Shown: positions 1 to 13,157, counted from the stretch's first letter. The stretch: 52,654 nt of DNA from Xenorhabdus stockiae (GCF_002632825.1 NZ_NJAJ01000024.1:19379-72032); one strand, 5' to 3'. Notes: generated by a model not told the origin, from the letters alone. A program made the numbers and translations.

Positions 1-1
1 G

Positions 2-304
<303 letters not shown>

Positions 305-327
305 TTTTTTTAATGTGTTCATTTTGG

Positions 328-352
328 AAGGGCATCGATAGATGCCCTTTTT
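328..352 (+). terminator. Rho-independent terminator of tuf
   Basis: The arms AAGGGCATC (328-336) and GATGCCCTT (341-349) pair with a four-base loop and are followed by a T run. It lies 24 bp after the tuf stop and separates tuf from secE-nusG. Confidence 0.9.
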
Positions 353-372
353 ATACGTTGTCTTAAGAAGAA

Positions 373-437
373 CCTATCTCATCAATAGTTGTCGATGGGT
401 ACATCAAATAACTGTACTGAATTATTGGTGAGATAGG
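373..437. repeat. Long imperfect inverted repeat in the tuf-secE spacer
   Basis: Bases 373-390 and 420-437 are inverted copies matching at 16 of 18 positions, with a 29-base spacer. The element sits in the 372-bp tuf-secE gap, after the tuf terminator. It has no T run, so it is not an obvious terminator. It could be a remnant of a small palindromic repeat, an RNA structure in the secE leader, or a protein-binding site. The rest of 353-676 is AT-rich, and I could not place a confident secE promoter in it. Confidence 0.55.
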
Positions 438-676
438 CTCTGATACAACGGATAGGCTTTGGTATCCACCTGTTTTCAGACAAGCAGCTTTAAGAGAACT
501 CTTCTTAATAAGTTCGTTTTCGGGCAAACGGATACAAAAAGTCCTGCTGAATTATGACGCCGAGTCAGATACAATTACAATTATTTTTGGGTTCGGTCTG
601 ATTTGTTTTGCTCTTGCGAGGCAAGCTGGCTATCTATTTACATCATAGTTACTTACATATAGTTACAGGTTGGTTT

Positions 677-1060
677 ATGAGTGCGAATAGCAATGCTCAA
701 GAAAGCGGGCGTGGTCTTGATATAGCAAAATGGCTATTGGTAGCAGTGCTGCTGGTGGTTGCTATTGTGGGTAATTACTATTACCGGGAGTATAACCTGC
801 CCCTGCGCGCGATAGCCGTTGTTGCTATTGTTGCCCTTGCAGGAGCAGTTGCATTGTTGACTGCGAAAGGTAAAGCTGCATTAGCATTTGCCCGCGAATC
901 TCGCGTCGAAATGCGTAAAGTCATTTGGCCAACTCGCCAGGAAGCCCTGCATACAACACTGATTGTTGCAGCAGTAACGGCTGTCATGTCGCTGATTTTG
1001 TGGGGGCTTGATGGTATTCTGGTGCGTTTAGTTTCATTTATTACAGGCCTGAGGTTTTAA
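677..1060 (+). CDS. secE: Preprotein translocase subunit SecE
   Basis: SecE is the small essential clamp subunit of the SecYEG protein-export channel in the inner membrane. The ATG at 677 gives 127 aa, the E. coli length, beginning MSANSNAQ; upstream in-frame codons from 608 do not match the family. Three hydrophobic segments are visible near residues 18-38, 43-62 and 93-113. The conserved cytoplasmic hinge [15 protein letters not shown] stretch appears as [11 protein letters not shown]. The protein ends [10 protein letters not shown] as in E. coli. The Shine-Dalgarno site is weak. nusG follows after 2 bp, so the two genes are cotranscribed as in other enterobacteria. Confidence 0.97.
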   Translation: MSANSNAQESGRGLDIAKWLLVAVLLVVAIVGNYYYREYNLPLRAIAVVAIVALAGAVALLTAKGKAALAFARESRVEMRKVIWPTRQEALHTTLIVAAVTAVMSLILWGLDGILVRLVSFITGLRF

Positions 1061-1062
1061 GA

Positions 1063-1608
1063 ATGTCTGAATCCCCAAAAAAGCGTTGGTATGTCATACA
1101 GGCATTTTCTGGGTTTGAAGGTCGCGTAGCCCAATCTCTGCGTGAACATATCAAATTACACGATATGGAAGACTCTTTCGGTGAAGTTATGGTGCCGACA
1201 GAAGAAGTTGTTGAGATCCGCAGTGGCCAGCGTCGTAAAAGCGAGCGTAAATTCTTCCCGGGCTATGTCTTGGTACAAATGGTAATGAACGATGCAACAT
1301 GGCATCTGGTTCGCAGTGTACCTCGCGTAATGGGTTTTATTGGCGGTACATCTGACCGTCCTGCACCAATCAGTGATAAAGAAGTCGATGCGATTATGAA
1401 TCGTCTTCAGCAGGTTGGTGATAAACCACGTCCAAAAACTTTGTTCGAACCAGGCGAAATGGTCCGCGTCAGCGATGGCCCATTTGCAGACTTCAATGGT
1501 GTTGTAGAAGAAGTCGATTACGAGAAGAGCCGCCTGAAAGTTTCGGTTTCTATCTTTGGTCGTGCTACGCCAGTTGAGCTGGATTTCAGTCAAGTCGAGA
1601 AAGCTTGA
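1063..1608 (+). CDS. nusG: Transcription termination/antitermination factor NusG
   Basis: NusG binds RNA polymerase, stimulates Rho-dependent termination and links transcription to translation through ribosomal protein S10. The 181-aa product has the usual length. The N-terminal NGN domain runs from about residue 8 ([13 protein letters not shown]) to 115 and includes the [10 protein letters not shown] signature. The C-terminal KOW domain is near residues 128-160 ([16 protein letters not shown]). The start ATG lies 2 bp after the secE stop. The next gene, rplK, has its own promoter in the 226-bp gap. Confidence 0.98.
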   Translation: MSESPKKRWYVIQAFSGFEGRVAQSLREHIKLHDMEDSFGEVMVPTEEVVEIRSGQRRKSERKFFPGYVLVQMVMNDATWHLVRSVPRVMGFIGGTSDRPAPISDKEVDAIMNRLQQVGDKPRPKTLFEPGEMVRVSDGPFADFNGVVEEVDYEKSRLKVSVSIFGRATPVELDFSQVEKA

Positions 1609-1634
1609 TTTGATGCTTAATTGAGCTATTTTGC

Positions 1635-1663
1635 TTGCAAAGGGTGTGAAATTAGCATACAAT
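1635..1663 (+). promoter_or_regulatory. Sigma-70 promoter of rplK-rplA
   Basis: A -35 box TTGCAA (1635-1640) and -10 box TACAAT (1658-1663) are separated by exactly 17 bp and followed by a GC-rich discriminator TTCGCGCC. This fits the known L11-operon promoter position. A GC-rich discriminator is typical of promoters under ppGpp/DksA control. Confidence 0.8.
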
Positions 1664-1779
1664 TTCGCGCCTTTTGTTTTTGTTCGGAGGCTATTTTAGT
1701 TTATCCGAATAGGCAATAAGTCTGATGACAGACATAATTTTTGTGGTTTTGCCTGATTTAGTTATTAGGCGGGGCCTGA

Positions 1780-1834
1780 AACGTTAGGGGAGCCTCTTTC
1801 CAGAGGCGATAATACCCATATAGAGGAAATATAG
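1780..1834 (+). promoter_or_regulatory. rplK leader, candidate L1 translational operator
   Basis: Just before rplK a hairpin forms from GCCTCT (1792-1797) and AGAGGC (1802-1807) with a TTCC loop. It is preceded by AGGGGA and followed by the ribosome-binding site GAGG at 1823-1826. In E. coli, L1 binds an mRNA mimic of its 23S site at this place and represses both rplK and rplA. Position and shape agree; binding itself is inferred. Confidence 0.6.
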
Positions 1835-2971
<1,137 letters not shown>

Positions 2972-3005
2972 TAATTTAGGCTGAAAGCGAATAACGCTTT
3001 ACCTC

Positions 3006-3034
3006 AGCGTCAGATTTGTCTAAAATCTGACGCT
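3006..3034 (+). terminator. Perfect 12-bp stem after rplA (partial terminator or processing site)
   Basis: AGCGTCAGATTT (3006-3017) pairs perfectly with AAATCTGACGCT (3023-3034) around a 5-base loop. Only two T residues follow, so full termination is doubtful. It lies just before the rplJ promoter and could end or attenuate the L11-L1 transcript, or protect its 3' end. Confidence 0.6.
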
Positions 3035-3040
3035 TCGAAT

Positions 3041-3071
3041 TTGACTGAACAGATTTATAACAATTTATAAT
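3041..3071 (+). promoter_or_regulatory. Promoter candidate for rplJL-rpoBC
   Basis: TTGACT (3041-3046) and a perfect TATAAT (3066-3071) are spaced by 19 bp; an overlapping TTATAA at 3065-3070 gives 18 bp. E. coli has its L10 promoter in the same rplA-rplJ gap. The spacing is longer than ideal. Confidence 0.65.
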
Positions 3072-3084
3072 AATTGGTACATAA

Positions 3085-3325
3085 AATTTGTTCAGGGTAA
3101 ATCACAGTTTTCGGTTGGAGCTTGGCCTAATCCAAGCCCCGTCCAAGACCGCAGGCGTAAGTACGTAGATACATTACTTACTTAATATCCTGCGTAGACG
3201 GTGACAGAGCCAAATGAAATTTAATTTCTGGATTCTGCTCACCGTGTTTCAGCGCTCAGGCATATTTCATGTTCTGAGTGAAGTGAGTCCCGGGTTTGCC
3301 CGGTTAATCCAGGAGCAAGAAGCTA
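3085..3325 (+). promoter_or_regulatory. rplJ leader RNA, L10-L7/L12 autoregulatory region
   Basis: About 240 bases without a gene precede rplJ. They contain several complementary stretches, for example GGAGCTTGG / CCAAGC near 3117-3138 and ACCGCAGGCG / CCTGCGTAGACGGT near 3149-3202. E. coli has a long structured leader here that binds the L10-L7/L12 complex and represses rplJL translation. The SD AGGAGC (3311-3316) precedes the rplJ ATG. The function is by homology of position; I have not folded the RNA computationally. Confidence 0.6.
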
Positions 3326-3823
3326 ATGGCACTAAATCTTCAAGACAAACAAGCGATTGTTGCTGAAGTCAGCGAAGTAGCCAAAGGCGCGCTGTCTGCG
3401 GTTGTTGCGGATTCTCGCGGCGTTACTGTAGATAAAATGACTGAACTGCGTAAAGCAGGTCGCGAAGCTGGCGTTTACATGCGTGTTGTTCGTAACACTC
3501 TGATGCGTCGTGCTGTTGAAGGTACTGAGTATGAGTGCCTGAAAGAAGCGTTTGTTGGTCCAACCTTGATTGCTTTTTCTAACGAACATCCGGGCGCAGC
3601 TGCTCGTCTGTTCAAAGATTTCGCGAAAGCGAACCCAGCATTCGAGATTAAAGCAGCAGCCTTTGAAGGTGAGTTTATCCCAGGTTCGGACATCGATCGT
3701 CTGGCTACACTCCCAACTTACGAAGAAGCAATCGCACGCCTGATGTCAACCATGAAAGAAGCCGCTGCAGGCAAACTGGTTCGCACTCTGGCTGCGCTAC
3801 GCGATCAGAAAGAAGCTGCTTAA
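3326..3823 (+). CDS. rplJ: Large-subunit ribosomal protein L10
   Basis: L10 anchors L7/L12 dimers to the ribosome and feeds back on its own mRNA leader. The 165 aa start [15 protein letters not shown], typical of enterobacteria. The globular RNA-binding part includes [20 protein letters not shown] near residues 30-49. The C-terminal helix that binds L7/L12 dimers covers about residues 138-165 ([18 protein letters not shown]). AGGAGC lies 9 bp before ATG. rplL follows after 63 bp. Confidence 0.98.
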   Translation: MALNLQDKQAIVAEVSEVAKGALSAVVADSRGVTVDKMTELRKAGREAGVYMRVVRNTLMRRAVEGTEYECLKEAFVGPTLIAFSNEHPGAAARLFKDFAKANPAFEIKAAAFEGEFIPGSDIDRLATLPTYEEAIARLMSTMKEAAAGKLVRTLAALRDQKEAA

Positions 3824-3868
3824 TTGCTTATTTCCTTCGTTGCTTTTTAACGTATAAATTATTTCTGA

Positions 3869-4252
<384 letters not shown>

Positions 4253-4291
4253 GATCAGTTTGAAGTTCGCAGCCTAATTTTCAAGGCTGGC

Positions 4292-4322
4292 GGCTGGCGA
4301 TTTTTTAATCGCCAGCCTTTTT
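4292..4322 (+). terminator. rplL-rpoB attenuator
   Basis: GGCTGGCGATT (4292-4302) pairs with AATCGCCAGCC (4307-4317) and is followed by five T residues. In E. coli a partial terminator at this place lets only a fraction of transcripts enter rpoB, lowering polymerase relative to ribosomal proteins. The same role is inferred here. Confidence 0.85.
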
Positions 4323-4325
4323 GCG

Positions 4326-4397
4326 CTGTAAGGCAGCTTGTCGTTTTGTAAGGACTTTGTTTTACAAGGATTACTTTACAAAAAGATTGCCTTACAG
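4326..4397 (+). promoter_or_regulatory. Long stem in the rplL-rpoB spacer, RNase III-like processing site
   Basis: CTGTAAGGCA (4326-4335) pairs with TGCCTTACAG (4388-4397). Inside it, TTTTGTAA (4344-4351) pairs with TTACAAAA (4376-4383). E. coli carries an RNase III cleavage site in the same spacer, after the attenuator. The remaining bases to 4667 hold a small hairpin (CTGTCC 4615-4620 / GGACAG 4629-4634) but no gene that I can support. Confidence 0.7.
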
Positions 4398-4667
4398 AGC
4401 ACATGCAGGGTGTTAGTAGCATTTCACACTGTTTGGCTACTCATCAACCCAAAATACTCCTTCCTATTGACGACTTAATATACTGTGTTCTCAGCTACGA
4501 TCCACTCGGGTAGCTCGGTAGTAAGGTAACGCAATGAAATGATTTAAGAGTAATAGCAATGAGTATTACGGAAAATATTCTATTTTCTGTTCGAAAAAAT
4601 AGTGTTGCAGAGTGCTGTCCTTAAGGGCGGACAGAGTGGGTCACTTATCAGCGAGCTGAGGAACCCT

Positions 4668-7600
4668 ATGGTTTACTCCTATACCGAGAAAAAACGTATT
4701 CGTAAGGATTTTGGTAAACGTCCACAAGTTTTGGATGTACCATACCTTCTTTCTATCCAACTTGACTCGTTCCAGAAGTTTATCGAGCAAGATCCTGAAG
4801 GCCAGAATGGACTGGAAGCGGCCTTCCGTTCTGTGTTCCCAATTCAGAGCTACAGCGGCAGTTCTGAACTGCAATATGTAAGCTACCGTCTTGGCGAACC
4901 TGTTTTTGATGTTCAAGAGTGTCAGATCCGTGGCGTGACTTATTCCGCTCCACTGCGCGTTAAACTGCGTCTGGTGATTTATGAGCGTGAAGCGCCTGAA
5001 GGCACAGTAAAAGACATCAAAGAACAAGAAGTCTACATGGGTGAAATTCCACTCATGACTGATAACGGTACTTTCGTTATCAACGGTACTGAGCGCGTAA
5101 TCGTATCTCAGTTACATCGTAGCCCAGGCGTTTTCTTTGACAGCGATAAGGGTAAAACCCATTCATCCGGTAAGGTACTGTATAATGCACGTATCATTCC
5201 TTACCGTGGTTCATGGTTGGATTTCGAATTCGATCCTAAAGATAACCTGTTTGTGCGTATCGACCGCCGTCGTAAATTACCGGCTTCGATTATTCTGCGC
5301 GCGATGGATTACACGAGCGAAGACATTCTGAATCTGTTCTTCGACAAGACCACGTTCGAAATTCGCGACAACAAATTGCAGATGACTCTGGTACCAGAAC
5401 GTCTGCGTGGTGAGACAGCTTCATTTGATATTGAAGCGAACGGCAAACTTTATGTTGAAAAAGGCCGTCGTATCACTGCACGTCATATCCGCCAGTTAGA
5501 AAAAGATCAGGTAGACCGCATTGAGGTGCCTGTTGAATATATCGCGGGTAAAGTTGTTGCAAGAGATTACATCGATCAGAATACGGGTGAAATCATCTGT
5601 GCTGCGAACATGGAACTCTCTTTGGATCTGTTGGCACGTTTGAGCCAATCTGGTCATAAAACCATTGAGACCCTGTTCACCAACGACTTGGACCACGGTG
5701 CATACATCTCCGAGACTCTGCGTATTGATCCAACCAACGACCGCCTGAGCGCATTGGTTGAAATCTACCGCATGATGCGTCCGGGTGAACCACCAACACG
5801 TGAAGCAGCAGAAAACCTGTTTGAGAACTTGTTCTTCTCTGAAGATCGTTATGATCTGTCTGCTGTTGGCCGTATGAAGTTCAACCGTTCACTGGATCGT
5901 GAAGAGATTGAAGGTTCCGGTATCCTGAGCAAAGCTGACATCATTGATGTCATGAAGAAGCTTATCGATATCCGTAACGGTAAAGGCGAAGTGGATGATA
6001 TCGACCACTTGGGCAACCGTCGTATCCGCTCCGTTGGTGAAATGGCTGAAAACCAGTTCCGTGTAGGTCTGGTACGTGTAGAGCGTGCGGTGAAAGAGCG
6101 TCTGTCTCTGGGCGATCTGGATACCCTGATGCCTCAGGATATGATCAACGCTAAGCCAATTTCAGCAGCAGTGAAAGAGTTCTTTGGTTCCAGCCAGCTG
6201 TCTCAGTTTATGGACCAGAACAACCCACTGTCTGAAATCACTCATAAACGTCGTATTTCTGCTTTGGGCCCGGGCGGTCTGACCCGTGAACGTGCAGGCT
6301 TTGAAGTTCGAGACGTACACCCGACTCACTATGGTCGTGTATGTCCAATCGAAACGCCTGAAGGTCCAAACATCGGTCTGATTAACTCCCTGTCCGTTTA
6401 TGCTCGTACCAACGAATATGGTTTCCTTGAAACCCCTTATCGTTTAGTACGTGATGGCGTGGTAACAGATGAGATTCATTACCTGTCAGCGATTGAAGAA
6501 GGTAACTACGTCATTGCGCAGGCTAACTCCGCACTGGACGAAGAAGGCCACTTCATCGAAGAACTGGTAACCTGCCGTCATTATGACGAATCCAGCTTGT
6601 TCAGCCGTGATCAGGTTCAGTACATGGACGTTTCGACACAACAGATCGTGTCCGTCGGTGCTTCCCTGATCCCATTCCTTGAACACGATGACGCCAACCG
6701 TGCATTGATGGGTGCGAACATGCAACGTCAGGCGGTTCCAACTCTGCGTGCAGACAAGCCGCTGGTCGGAACAGGCATGGAGCGTGCGGTAGCGGTTGAC
6801 TCCGGTGTAACCTCCGTTGCTAAACGTGGCGGTGTGGTTCAGTACGTTGACGCATCCCGTATCGTGATTAAGGTTAATGAAGATGAAATGTACGCTGGTG
6901 AAGCGGGCATTGATATCTATAACCTGACCAAGTACACCCGTTCTAACCAGAATACCTGTATCAACCAGATGCCATGTGTATCTCTGGGCGAAATGGTAGA
7001 ACGTGGTGACGTTCTGGCTGATGGTCCATCCACCGATTTGGGTGAGCTGGCACTGGGTCAGAACATGCGCGTGGCGTTCATGCCATGGAATGGTTATAAC
7101 TTCGAGGACTCCATCCTCGTATCTGAACGTGTTGTTCAGGAAGACCGTTTCACTACTATTCATATTCAGGAACTGGCTTGTGTATCCCGTGATACTAAAC
7201 TGGGGCCTGAAGAGATCACTGCTGACATCCCTAACGTAGGTGAAGCAGCGCTGTCTAAACTGGACGAATCCGGTATCGTTTATATCGGTGCGGAAGTGAA
7301 AGGTGGCGACATTCTGGTCGGTAAAGTGACACCTAAAGGTGAAACTCAGTTAACGCCAGAAGAAAAACTGTTGCGTGCGATCTTTGGTGAAAAAGCGTCT
7401 GACGTTAAAGATTCATCACTGCGTGTACCAAACGGTGTTTCCGGTACTGTTATCGATGTACAGGTCTTTACCCGTGATGGCGTAGAAAAAGACAAGCGTG
7501 CTCTGGAAATCGAAGAAATGCAGTTGCGTCAGGCGAAGAAAGACCTGACTGAAGAACTGCGTATTTTCGAAGCTGGTCTGTTTGCCCGTATTCGTACCGC

Positions 7601-8696
7601 ACTGGTTGCCGGTGGAATTGAAGCGGAAAAATTAGACAAGCTGCCACGTGAGCGCTGGTTAGAACTGGGTCTGGCTGATGAAGATAAACAGAATCAGTTG
7701 GAACAGTTGGCAGAACAGTATGACGAACTGAAAGCTGAGTTCGAGAAAAAACTGGATGCTAAACGCCGTAAGATCACTCAGGGTGATGATTTAGCACCTG
7801 GCGTACTGAAAATCGTTAAGGTTTATCTGGCAGTGAAACGTCAGATCCAGCCTGGTGATAAGATGGCAGGTCGTCACGGTAACAAGGGTGTAATCTCTAA
7901 GATCAACCCAATCGAAGACATGCCTTACGATGAAAACGGTACTCCTGTTGACATCGTACTGAACCCGCTGGGCGTACCATCACGTATGAACATCGGTCAG
8001 ATTTTGGAAACTCACCTGGGTATGGCGGCGAAGGGCATTGGTGACAAGATCAATGCAATGCTGAAACAGCAGCAGGAAGTTGCCAAACTGCGTGAATTTA
8101 TCCAGAAAGCTTATGATCTGGGTGATGACACCCGTCAGAAAGTTGATTTGAATACTTTCACTGACGACGAAGTCATGCGTCTGGCTGAGAACCTGAAAAA
8201 AGGTATGCCAATCGCAACGCCAGTCTTCGACGGTGCGAAAGAGACTGAAATCAAAGAGCTGTTGCAACTGGGTGGCCTGCCGACTTCCGGTCAGATCACA
8301 CTGTTTGACGGCCGTACTGGTGAGCAATTCGAGCGTCAGGTAACCGTTGGTTACATGTACATGCTGAAATTGAACCACTTGGTTGATGACAAGATGCACG
8401 CCCGTTCTACCGGTTCTTACAGCTTGGTTACTCAGCAGCCGCTGGGTGGTAAAGCACAGTTCGGTGGTCAGCGTTTCGGGGAGATGGAAGTGTGGGCACT
8501 GGAAGCATACGGTGCTGCCTATACTCTGCAAGAAATGCTTACCGTTAAGTCTGATGATGTTAACGGTCGTACCAAGATGTATAAAAACATCGTGGACGGT
8601 AACCACCAGATGGAACCAGGTATGCCGGAGTCTTTCAACGTATTGCTGAAAGAGATCCGTTCCTTGGGTATCAACATCGAGCTGGAAGACGAATAA
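4668..8696 (+). CDS. rpoB: DNA-directed RNA polymerase beta subunit
   Basis: The beta subunit forms one side of the catalytic cleft of RNA polymerase. The ATG at 4668 has the SD TGAGGA 5 bp upstream and gives 1342 aa starting [19 protein letters not shown], the E. coli length; in-frame codons from 4602 are not used by the family. The rifampicin pocket ([20 protein letters not shown]) agrees with the rifampicin-sensitive E. coli sequence as I remember it. The C-terminal region contains [13 protein letters not shown] and ends NIELEDE. It is cotranscribed with rplJL upstream and rpoC downstream. Confidence 0.99.
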   Translation: MVYSYTEKKRIRKDFGKRPQVLDVPYLLSIQLDSFQKFIEQDPEGQNGLEAAFRSVFPIQSYSGSSELQYVSYRLGEPVFDVQECQIRGVTYSAPLRVKLRLVIYEREAPEGTVKDIKEQEVYMGEIPLMTDNGTFVINGTERVIVSQLHRSPGVFFDSDKGKTHSSGKVLYNARIIPYRGSWLDFEFDPKDNLFVRIDRRRKLPASIILRAMDYTSEDILNLFFDKTTFEIRDNKLQMTLVPERLRGETASFDIEANGKLYVEKGRRITARHIRQLEKDQVDRIEVPVEYIAGKVVARDYIDQNTGEIICAANMELSLDLLARLSQSGHKTIETLFTNDLDHGAYISETLRIDPTNDRLSALVEIYRMMRPGEPPTREAAENLFENLFFSEDRYDLSAVGRMKFNRSLDREEIEGSGILSKADIIDVMKKLIDIRNGKGEVDDIDHLGNRRIRSVGEMAENQFRVGLVRVERAVKERLSLGDLDTLMPQDMINAKPISAAVKEFFGSSQLSQFMDQNNPLSEITHKRRISALGPGGLTRERAGFEVRDVHPTHYGRVCPIETPEGPNIGLINSLSVYARTNEYGFLETPYRLVRDGVVTDEIHYLSAIEEGNYVIAQANSALDEEGHFIEELVTCRHYDESSLFSRDQVQYMDVSTQQIVSVGASLIPFLEHDDANRALMGANMQRQAVPTLRADKPLVGTGMERAVAVDSGVTSVAKRGGVVQYVDASRIVIKVNEDEMYAGEAGIDIYNLTKYTRSNQNTCINQMPCVSLGEMVERGDVLADGPSTDLGELALGQNMRVAFMPWNGYNFEDSILVSERVVQEDRFTTIHIQELACVSRDTKLGPEEITADIPNVGEAALSKLDESGIVYIGAEVKGGDILVGKVTPKGETQLTPEEKLLRAIFGEKASDVKDSSLRVPNGVSGTVIDVQVFTRDGVEKDKRALEIEEMQLRQAKKDLTEELRIFEAGLFARIRTALVAGGIEAEKLDKLPRERWLELGLADEDKQNQLEQLAEQYDELKAEFEKKLDAKRRKITQGDDLAPGVLKIVKVYLAVKRQIQPGDKMAGRHGNKGVISKINPIEDMPYDENGTPVDIVLNPLGVPSRMNIGQILETHLGMAAKGIGDKINAMLKQQQEVAKLREFIQKAYDLGDDTRQKVDLNTFTDDEVMRLAENLKKGMPIATPVFDGAKETEIKELLQLGGLPTSGQITLFDGRTGEQFERQVTVGYMYMLKLNHLVDDKMHARSTGSYSLVTQQPLGGKAQFGGQRFGEMEVWALEAYGAAYTLQEMLTVKSDDVNGRTKMYKNIVDGNHQMEPGMPESFNVLLKEIRSLGINIELEDE

Positions 8697-8713
8697 TAAA
8701 TCATCGTTTTCCG

Positions 8714-8781
8714 CTGGCACTGCCCGCCTTATGTTGAAATAACATAGGATCGGGCAGTCTGCCAGCCAGTGGTTACACTGG
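8714..8781 (+). other. Two stable hairpins in the rpoB-rpoC spacer
   Basis: The first hairpin covers 8714-8765: CTGGC/GCCAG at the base, ACTGCCCG (8719-8726) with CGGGCAGT (8751-8758), then TATGTT with AACATA at the tip. The second is CCAGTG (8766-8771) / CACTGG (8776-8781). No T run follows, so neither is a normal terminator. They fill half of the 148-bp spacer between two subunits needed in equal amounts; mRNA processing or stabilisation is a plausible role. Confidence 0.75.
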
Positions 8782-8844
8782 TTACAAGGGGGGAGTGGCA
8801 TGGGCCACTCACCTAACAGGTCTAACTCCGACAGGAGCCATTTC

Positions 8845-11800
8845 GTGAAAGACTTATTGAAGTTTCTGAAAGCGCAAACCAAGACCGAAGAGTTTGATGC
8901 GATCAAAATTGCTCTGGCCTCTCCAGATATGATCCGTTCGTGGTCATTCGGGGAAGTAAAAAAGCCGGAAACCATTAACTACCGTACGTTCAAACCTGAG
9001 CGTGACGGTCTTTTCTGTGCGCGTATTTTCGGGCCGGTAAAAGATTACGAATGCTTGTGTGGTAAATACAAGCGCTTAAAACACCGTGGTGTGATTTGTG
9101 AGAAGTGTGGTGTTGAAGTCACTCAGACTAAAGTTCGCCGTGAACGTATGGGTCACATTGAACTGGCATCTCCGACTGCTCACATCTGGTTCCTGAAATC
9201 ACTGCCATCCCGCATCGGCTTGCTGCTGGATATGCCACTGCGCGACATCGAACGCGTACTGTACTTCGAATCCTATGTGGTTGTAGAAGGCGGCATGACC
9301 AGTCTTGAGCGCAGTCAGATCCTGACTGAAGAGCAGTATCTGGATGCACTGGAAGAGTTCGGTGATGAGTTCGACGCAAAAATGGGTGCAGAAGCGATCC
9401 AATCTTTGTTGAAAAACATCGATCTGGAAAACGAATGTGAAACTCTGCGTGAAGAGCTGAACGAAACCAACTCTGAAACCAAGCGTAAGAAACTGACCAA
9501 GCGCATCAAGCTGCTGGAAGCTTTCATTCAGTCTGGTAACAAACCAGAGTGGATGGTTCTGACTGTTCTGCCAGTTCTGCCACCGGATCTGCGTCCATTG
9601 GTTCCTCTGGATGGCGGCCGTTTCGCAACGTCTGACCTGAACGATCTGTATCGTCGCGTTATCAACCGTAACAACCGTCTGAAACGCCTGCTGGATCTGG
9701 CTGCGCCAGACATCATCGTACGTAACGAAAAACGTATGTTGCAGGAAGCGGTTGATGCATTGCTGGATAACGGTCGTCGTGGTCGCGCAATCACGGGTTC
9801 CAACAAACGTCCTCTGAAATCCCTGGCTGACATGATCAAGGGTAAACAGGGTCGTTTCCGTCAGAACCTGTTGGGTAAACGTGTTGACTACTCAGGCCGT
9901 TCTGTAATTACCGTAGGTCCATACCTGCGCCTGCATCAGTGTGGTCTTCCTAAGAAGATGGCACTGGAGCTGTTCAAACCATTTATCTACGGCAAGCTGG
10001 AACTGCGTGGTCTGGCGACTACCATCAAAGCAGCTAAGAAAATGGTTGAGCGCGAAGAAGCAGTTGTATGGGATATCCTTGATGAGGTTATCCGTGAGCA
10101 TCCGGTTCTGCTGAACCGTGCACCAACCCTTCACCGTCTGGGTATTCAGGCGTTTGAACCGGTTCTGATCGAAGGTAAAGCTATTCAGTTGCACCCATTG
10201 GTGTGTGCGGCTTATAACGCCGACTTCGATGGTGACCAGATGGCTGTTCACGTACCGTTGACACTGGAAGCCCAGTTGGAAGCGCGTGCGCTGATGATGT
10301 CTACCAACAACATCCTGTCTCCGGCGAGCGGTGAACCAATCATCGTTCCATCTCAGGACGTTGTACTGGGTCTGTACTACATGACCCGTGACTGTGTTAA
10401 CGCGAAAGGCGAAGGCATGGTTCTGACCGGTCCTAAAGAAGCAGAACGCGTATACCGCGCAGGTCTGGCTTCTCTGCATGCCCGTGTCAAAGTTCGTATC
10501 ACTGAAGAAGTGAGAGATGGCGAAGGCAACGTTACGGTTAATACAGGTCTGGTTGATACCACTATCGGTCGTGCCATCCTGTGGATGATTGTACCGCGTG
10601 GTCTGCCATATTCACTGATTAACCAGCCACTGGGTAAAAAAGCGATCTCTAAGATGCTGAATACCTGTTACCGTGTGCTGGGCCTGAAACCAACCGTTAT
10701 CTTAGCTGACCAGACCATGTATACCGGTTTTGCTTACGCTGCCCGTTCAGGGGTATCCGTAGGTATTGACGACATGGTTATTCCTGAGAAGAAAGAAGGC
10801 ATCATCGCGGAAGCAGAAGCTGAAGTTGCTGAAATTCAGGAACAGTTCCAGTCAGGTCTGGTAACTGCGGGCGAACGCTATAACAAAGTTATCGATATCT
10901 GGGCGGCGGCAAACGAACGTGTTGCTAAAGCGATGATGGAAAACCTCTCTTCTGAAACTGTGATTAACAGCAAGGGCGAAGAAGAACAACAGGTTTCCTT
11001 CAACAACATCTTTATGATGGCCGACTCCGGTGCTCGTGGTTCTGCTGCTCAGATTCGTCAGTTGGCGGGTATGCGTGGTCTGATGGCAACGCCAGATGGC
11101 TCCATCATCGAAACCCCAATCACCGCGAACTTCCGTGAAGGTCTGAACGTACTTCAGTACTTCATCTCAACCCACGGTGCTCGTAAAGGTCTTGCGGATA
11201 CCGCACTGAAAACTGCGAACTCCGGTTATCTGACCCGTCGTCTGGTTGACGTTGCTCAGGATCTGGTTGTTACTGAAGATGACTGTGGTACTCATAATGG
11301 CATCATGATGACTCCGGTTATCGAAGGTGGTGACGTTAAAGAACCTCTGCGTGAGCGTGTACTGGGTCGTGTGACTGCGGAAGACGTTCTGAAACCGGGT
11401 TCTGCGGACATTCTGGTTCCACGTAACACTCTGCTGAACGAAAAATGGTGTGATCTGTTAGAAGAAAACTCCGTTGACAGCGTGAAAGTACGTTCTGTAG
11501 TTAGTTGTGAAACTGACTTCGGTGTCTGTGCGAACTGTTACGGACGTGACCTTGCTCGTGGTCATATCATCAACAAAGGTGAAGCAGTTGGTGTTATCGC
11601 GGCACAGTCAATCGGTGAGCCGGGTACACAGCTGACGATGCGTACGTTCCACATCGGTGGTGCGGCATCTCGTGCGGCAGCAGAATCCAGCATTCAGGTA
11701 CGTAACAAAGGTCAATTGAAACTGACCAACGCGAAATTCGTTACCAACTCAGCGGGCAAACTGGTTATTACTTCCCGTAATACCGAATTGCGCCTGATTG

Positions 11801-13068
11801 ACGATTTCGGTCGTACTAAAGAAAGCTATAAAGTGCCTTACGGCTCCGTATTGTCAAAAGGTGATGGCGAGAAAGTTGCCGGCGGTGAAACCGTTGCTAA
11901 CTGGGATCCACACACCATGCCAGTCGTGAGTGAAGTGTCCGGTATCATCCAGTTCTCTGACATGGTAGATGGGCAGACCATTACCCGTCAGACAGACGAA
12001 CTGACCGGCCTTTCATCACTGGTGGTTCTGGACAGTGCAGAGCGTACCGGTAGCGGTAAAGACCTGCGTCCGGCACTGAAAATCGTTGATGCTCAGGGTA
12101 ACGACGTTCTGATCCCAGGTACAGATATGCCTGCTCAGTACTTCCTGCCGGGTAAAGCGATTGTTCAGCTGGAAGATGGCATATCTATCTCTGCGGGTGA
12201 CACGCTGGCGCGTATTCCTCAGGAATCTGGCGGTACTAAAGATATCACCGGTGGTCTGCCACGCGTTGCAGACCTGTTCGAAGCACGTCGTCCGAAAGAG
12301 CCTGCTATCCTGGCAGAAATCAGCGGTATCGTTTCCTTCGGTAAAGAAACCAAAGGTAAACGTCGTCTGGTAATCAGCCCACTGGATGGTAGTGATGCTT
12401 ACGAAGAGATGATCCCTAAATGGCGTCAGCTCAACGTATTCGAAGGTGAGGTTGTTGAACGTGGTGACGTGATCTCCGATGGCCCAGAATCTCCACACGA
12501 CATTCTGCGTCTGCGTGGCGTTCATGCCGTTGCTCGTTACATCACTAACGAAGTTCAGGAAGTTTACCGTCTGCAAGGCGTTAAGATTAACGATAAACAC
12601 ATTGAAGTTATCGTTCGTCAGATGCTGCGTAAAGTGACCATTGCAAGCGCGGGAAGCTCTGAATTCCTTGAAGGCGAGCAGGTTGAATACGCACGCGTTA
12701 AAGTTGCTAACCGTAAACTGGATCAAGATGGCAAAGTCCCTGCGACCTTCCACCGTGATTTGTTGGGTATTACCAAAGCATCACTGGCAACAGAATCCTT
12801 CATCTCTGCGGCGTCGTTCCAGGAAACAACCCGCGTACTGACTGAAGCAGCTGTTGCAGGTAAACGTGATGAATTGCGTGGCCTGAAAGAGAACGTAATT
12901 GTGGGCCGTCTGATCCCTGCGGGTACAGGTTATGCTTACCATCAGGATCGTATGCGTCGCCGTCACGAAAACGAAGTGGTTGAAGCACCACAAGTGACTG
13001 TTGACGAAGCCACTGCAAACCTTGCTGAATTGTTGAATGCAGGTTTCGGTAACAGCTCCAACGAGTAA
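8845..13068 (+). CDS. rpoC: DNA-directed RNA polymerase beta' subunit
   Basis: The beta' subunit carries the catalytic magnesium of RNA polymerase. I choose the GTG at 8845, which has SD CAGGAG 7 bp upstream and gives 1407 aa starting (M)[16 protein letters not shown], exactly as in E. coli; the ATG at 8800 adds 15 residues with no family match. Visible motifs are the N-terminal zinc site ([20 protein letters not shown], near 70-88), the catalytic NADFDGDQ near 458-465, and the bridge/trigger region around [16 protein letters not shown]. The C-terminus is slightly divergent. A strong terminator follows. Confidence 0.99.
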   Translation: MKDLLKFLKAQTKTEEFDAIKIALASPDMIRSWSFGEVKKPETINYRTFKPERDGLFCARIFGPVKDYECLCGKYKRLKHRGVICEKCGVEVTQTKVRRERMGHIELASPTAHIWFLKSLPSRIGLLLDMPLRDIERVLYFESYVVVEGGMTSLERSQILTEEQYLDALEEFGDEFDAKMGAEAIQSLLKNIDLENECETLREELNETNSETKRKKLTKRIKLLEAFIQSGNKPEWMVLTVLPVLPPDLRPLVPLDGGRFATSDLNDLYRRVINRNNRLKRLLDLAAPDIIVRNEKRMLQEAVDALLDNGRRGRAITGSNKRPLKSLADMIKGKQGRFRQNLLGKRVDYSGRSVITVGPYLRLHQCGLPKKMALELFKPFIYGKLELRGLATTIKAAKKMVEREEAVVWDILDEVIREHPVLLNRAPTLHRLGIQAFEPVLIEGKAIQLHPLVCAAYNADFDGDQMAVHVPLTLEAQLEARALMMSTNNILSPASGEPIIVPSQDVVLGLYYMTRDCVNAKGEGMVLTGPKEAERVYRAGLASLHARVKVRITEEVRDGEGNVTVNTGLVDTTIGRAILWMIVPRGLPYSLINQPLGKKAISKMLNTCYRVLGLKPTVILADQTMYTGFAYAARSGVSVGIDDMVIPEKKEGIIAEAEAEVAEIQEQFQSGLVTAGERYNKVIDIWAAANERVAKAMMENLSSETVINSKGEEEQQVSFNNIFMMADSGARGSAAQIRQLAGMRGLMATPDGSIIETPITANFREGLNVLQYFISTHGARKGLADTALKTANSGYLTRRLVDVAQDLVVTEDDCGTHNGIMMTPVIEGGDVKEPLRERVLGRVTAEDVLKPGSADILVPRNTLLNEKWCDLLEENSVDSVKVRSVVSCETDFGVCANCYGRDLARGHIINKGEAVGVIAAQSIGEPGTQLTMRTFHIGGAASRAAAESSIQVRNKGQLKLTNAKFVTNSAGKLVITSRNTELRLIDDFGRTKESYKVPYGSVLSKGDGEKVAGGETVANWDPHTMPVVSEVSGIIQFSDMVDGQTITRQTDELTGLSSLVVLDSAERTGSGKDLRPALKIVDAQGNDVLIPGTDMPAQYFLPGKAIVQLEDGISISAGDTLARIPQESGGTKDITGGLPRVADLFEARRPKEPAILAEISGIVSFGKETKGKRRLVISPLDGSDAYEEMIPKWRQLNVFEGEVVERGDVISDGPESPHDILRLRGVHAVARYITNEVQEVYRLQGVKINDKHIEVIVRQMLRKVTIASAGSSEFLEGEQVEYARVKVANRKLDQDGKVPATFHRDLLGITKASLATESFISAASFQETTRVLTEAAVAGKRDELRGLKENVIVGRLIPAGTGYAYHQDRMRRRHENEVVEAPQVTVDEATANLAELLNAGFGNSSNE

Positions 13069-13108
13069 ACCATGATGAGTAGGATACATAATTCGTATCA
13101 CTAATCAT

Positions 13109-13139
13109 AAAATGCCCTCTCTGGTAGAGGGCATTTTTA
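13109..13139 (+). terminator. Rho-independent terminator of the rpoBC operon
   Basis: AAAATGCCCTC (13109-13119) pairs with GAGGGCATTTT (13127-13137), with T residues at the end. It closes the rplKAJL-rpoBC region 40 bp after rpoC. The next gene begins only about 20 bp further on. Confidence 0.92.
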
Positions 13140-13157
13140 TTTTGGATGGAAAACAGA

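Noticed and set aside
4602-4667. Upstream in-frame start for rpoB
   Set aside because: The ATG at 4668 has a better SD and gives the E. coli length and N-terminus.
8800-8844. ATG start for rpoC 15 codons upstream
   Set aside because: The GTG at 8845 has CAGGAG at good spacing and gives the family N-terminus.
7980-8975. 331-codon open frame on the minus strand across the rpoB end and rpoC start
   Set aside because: It is antisense to two well-identified genes and has no recognisable domain or SD. Biased codons in rpoB open the opposite frame by chance.
12016-12753. 245-codon minus-strand frame inside rpoC
   Set aside because: Antisense to a highly conserved gene and rich in rare residue patterns; a shadow frame.
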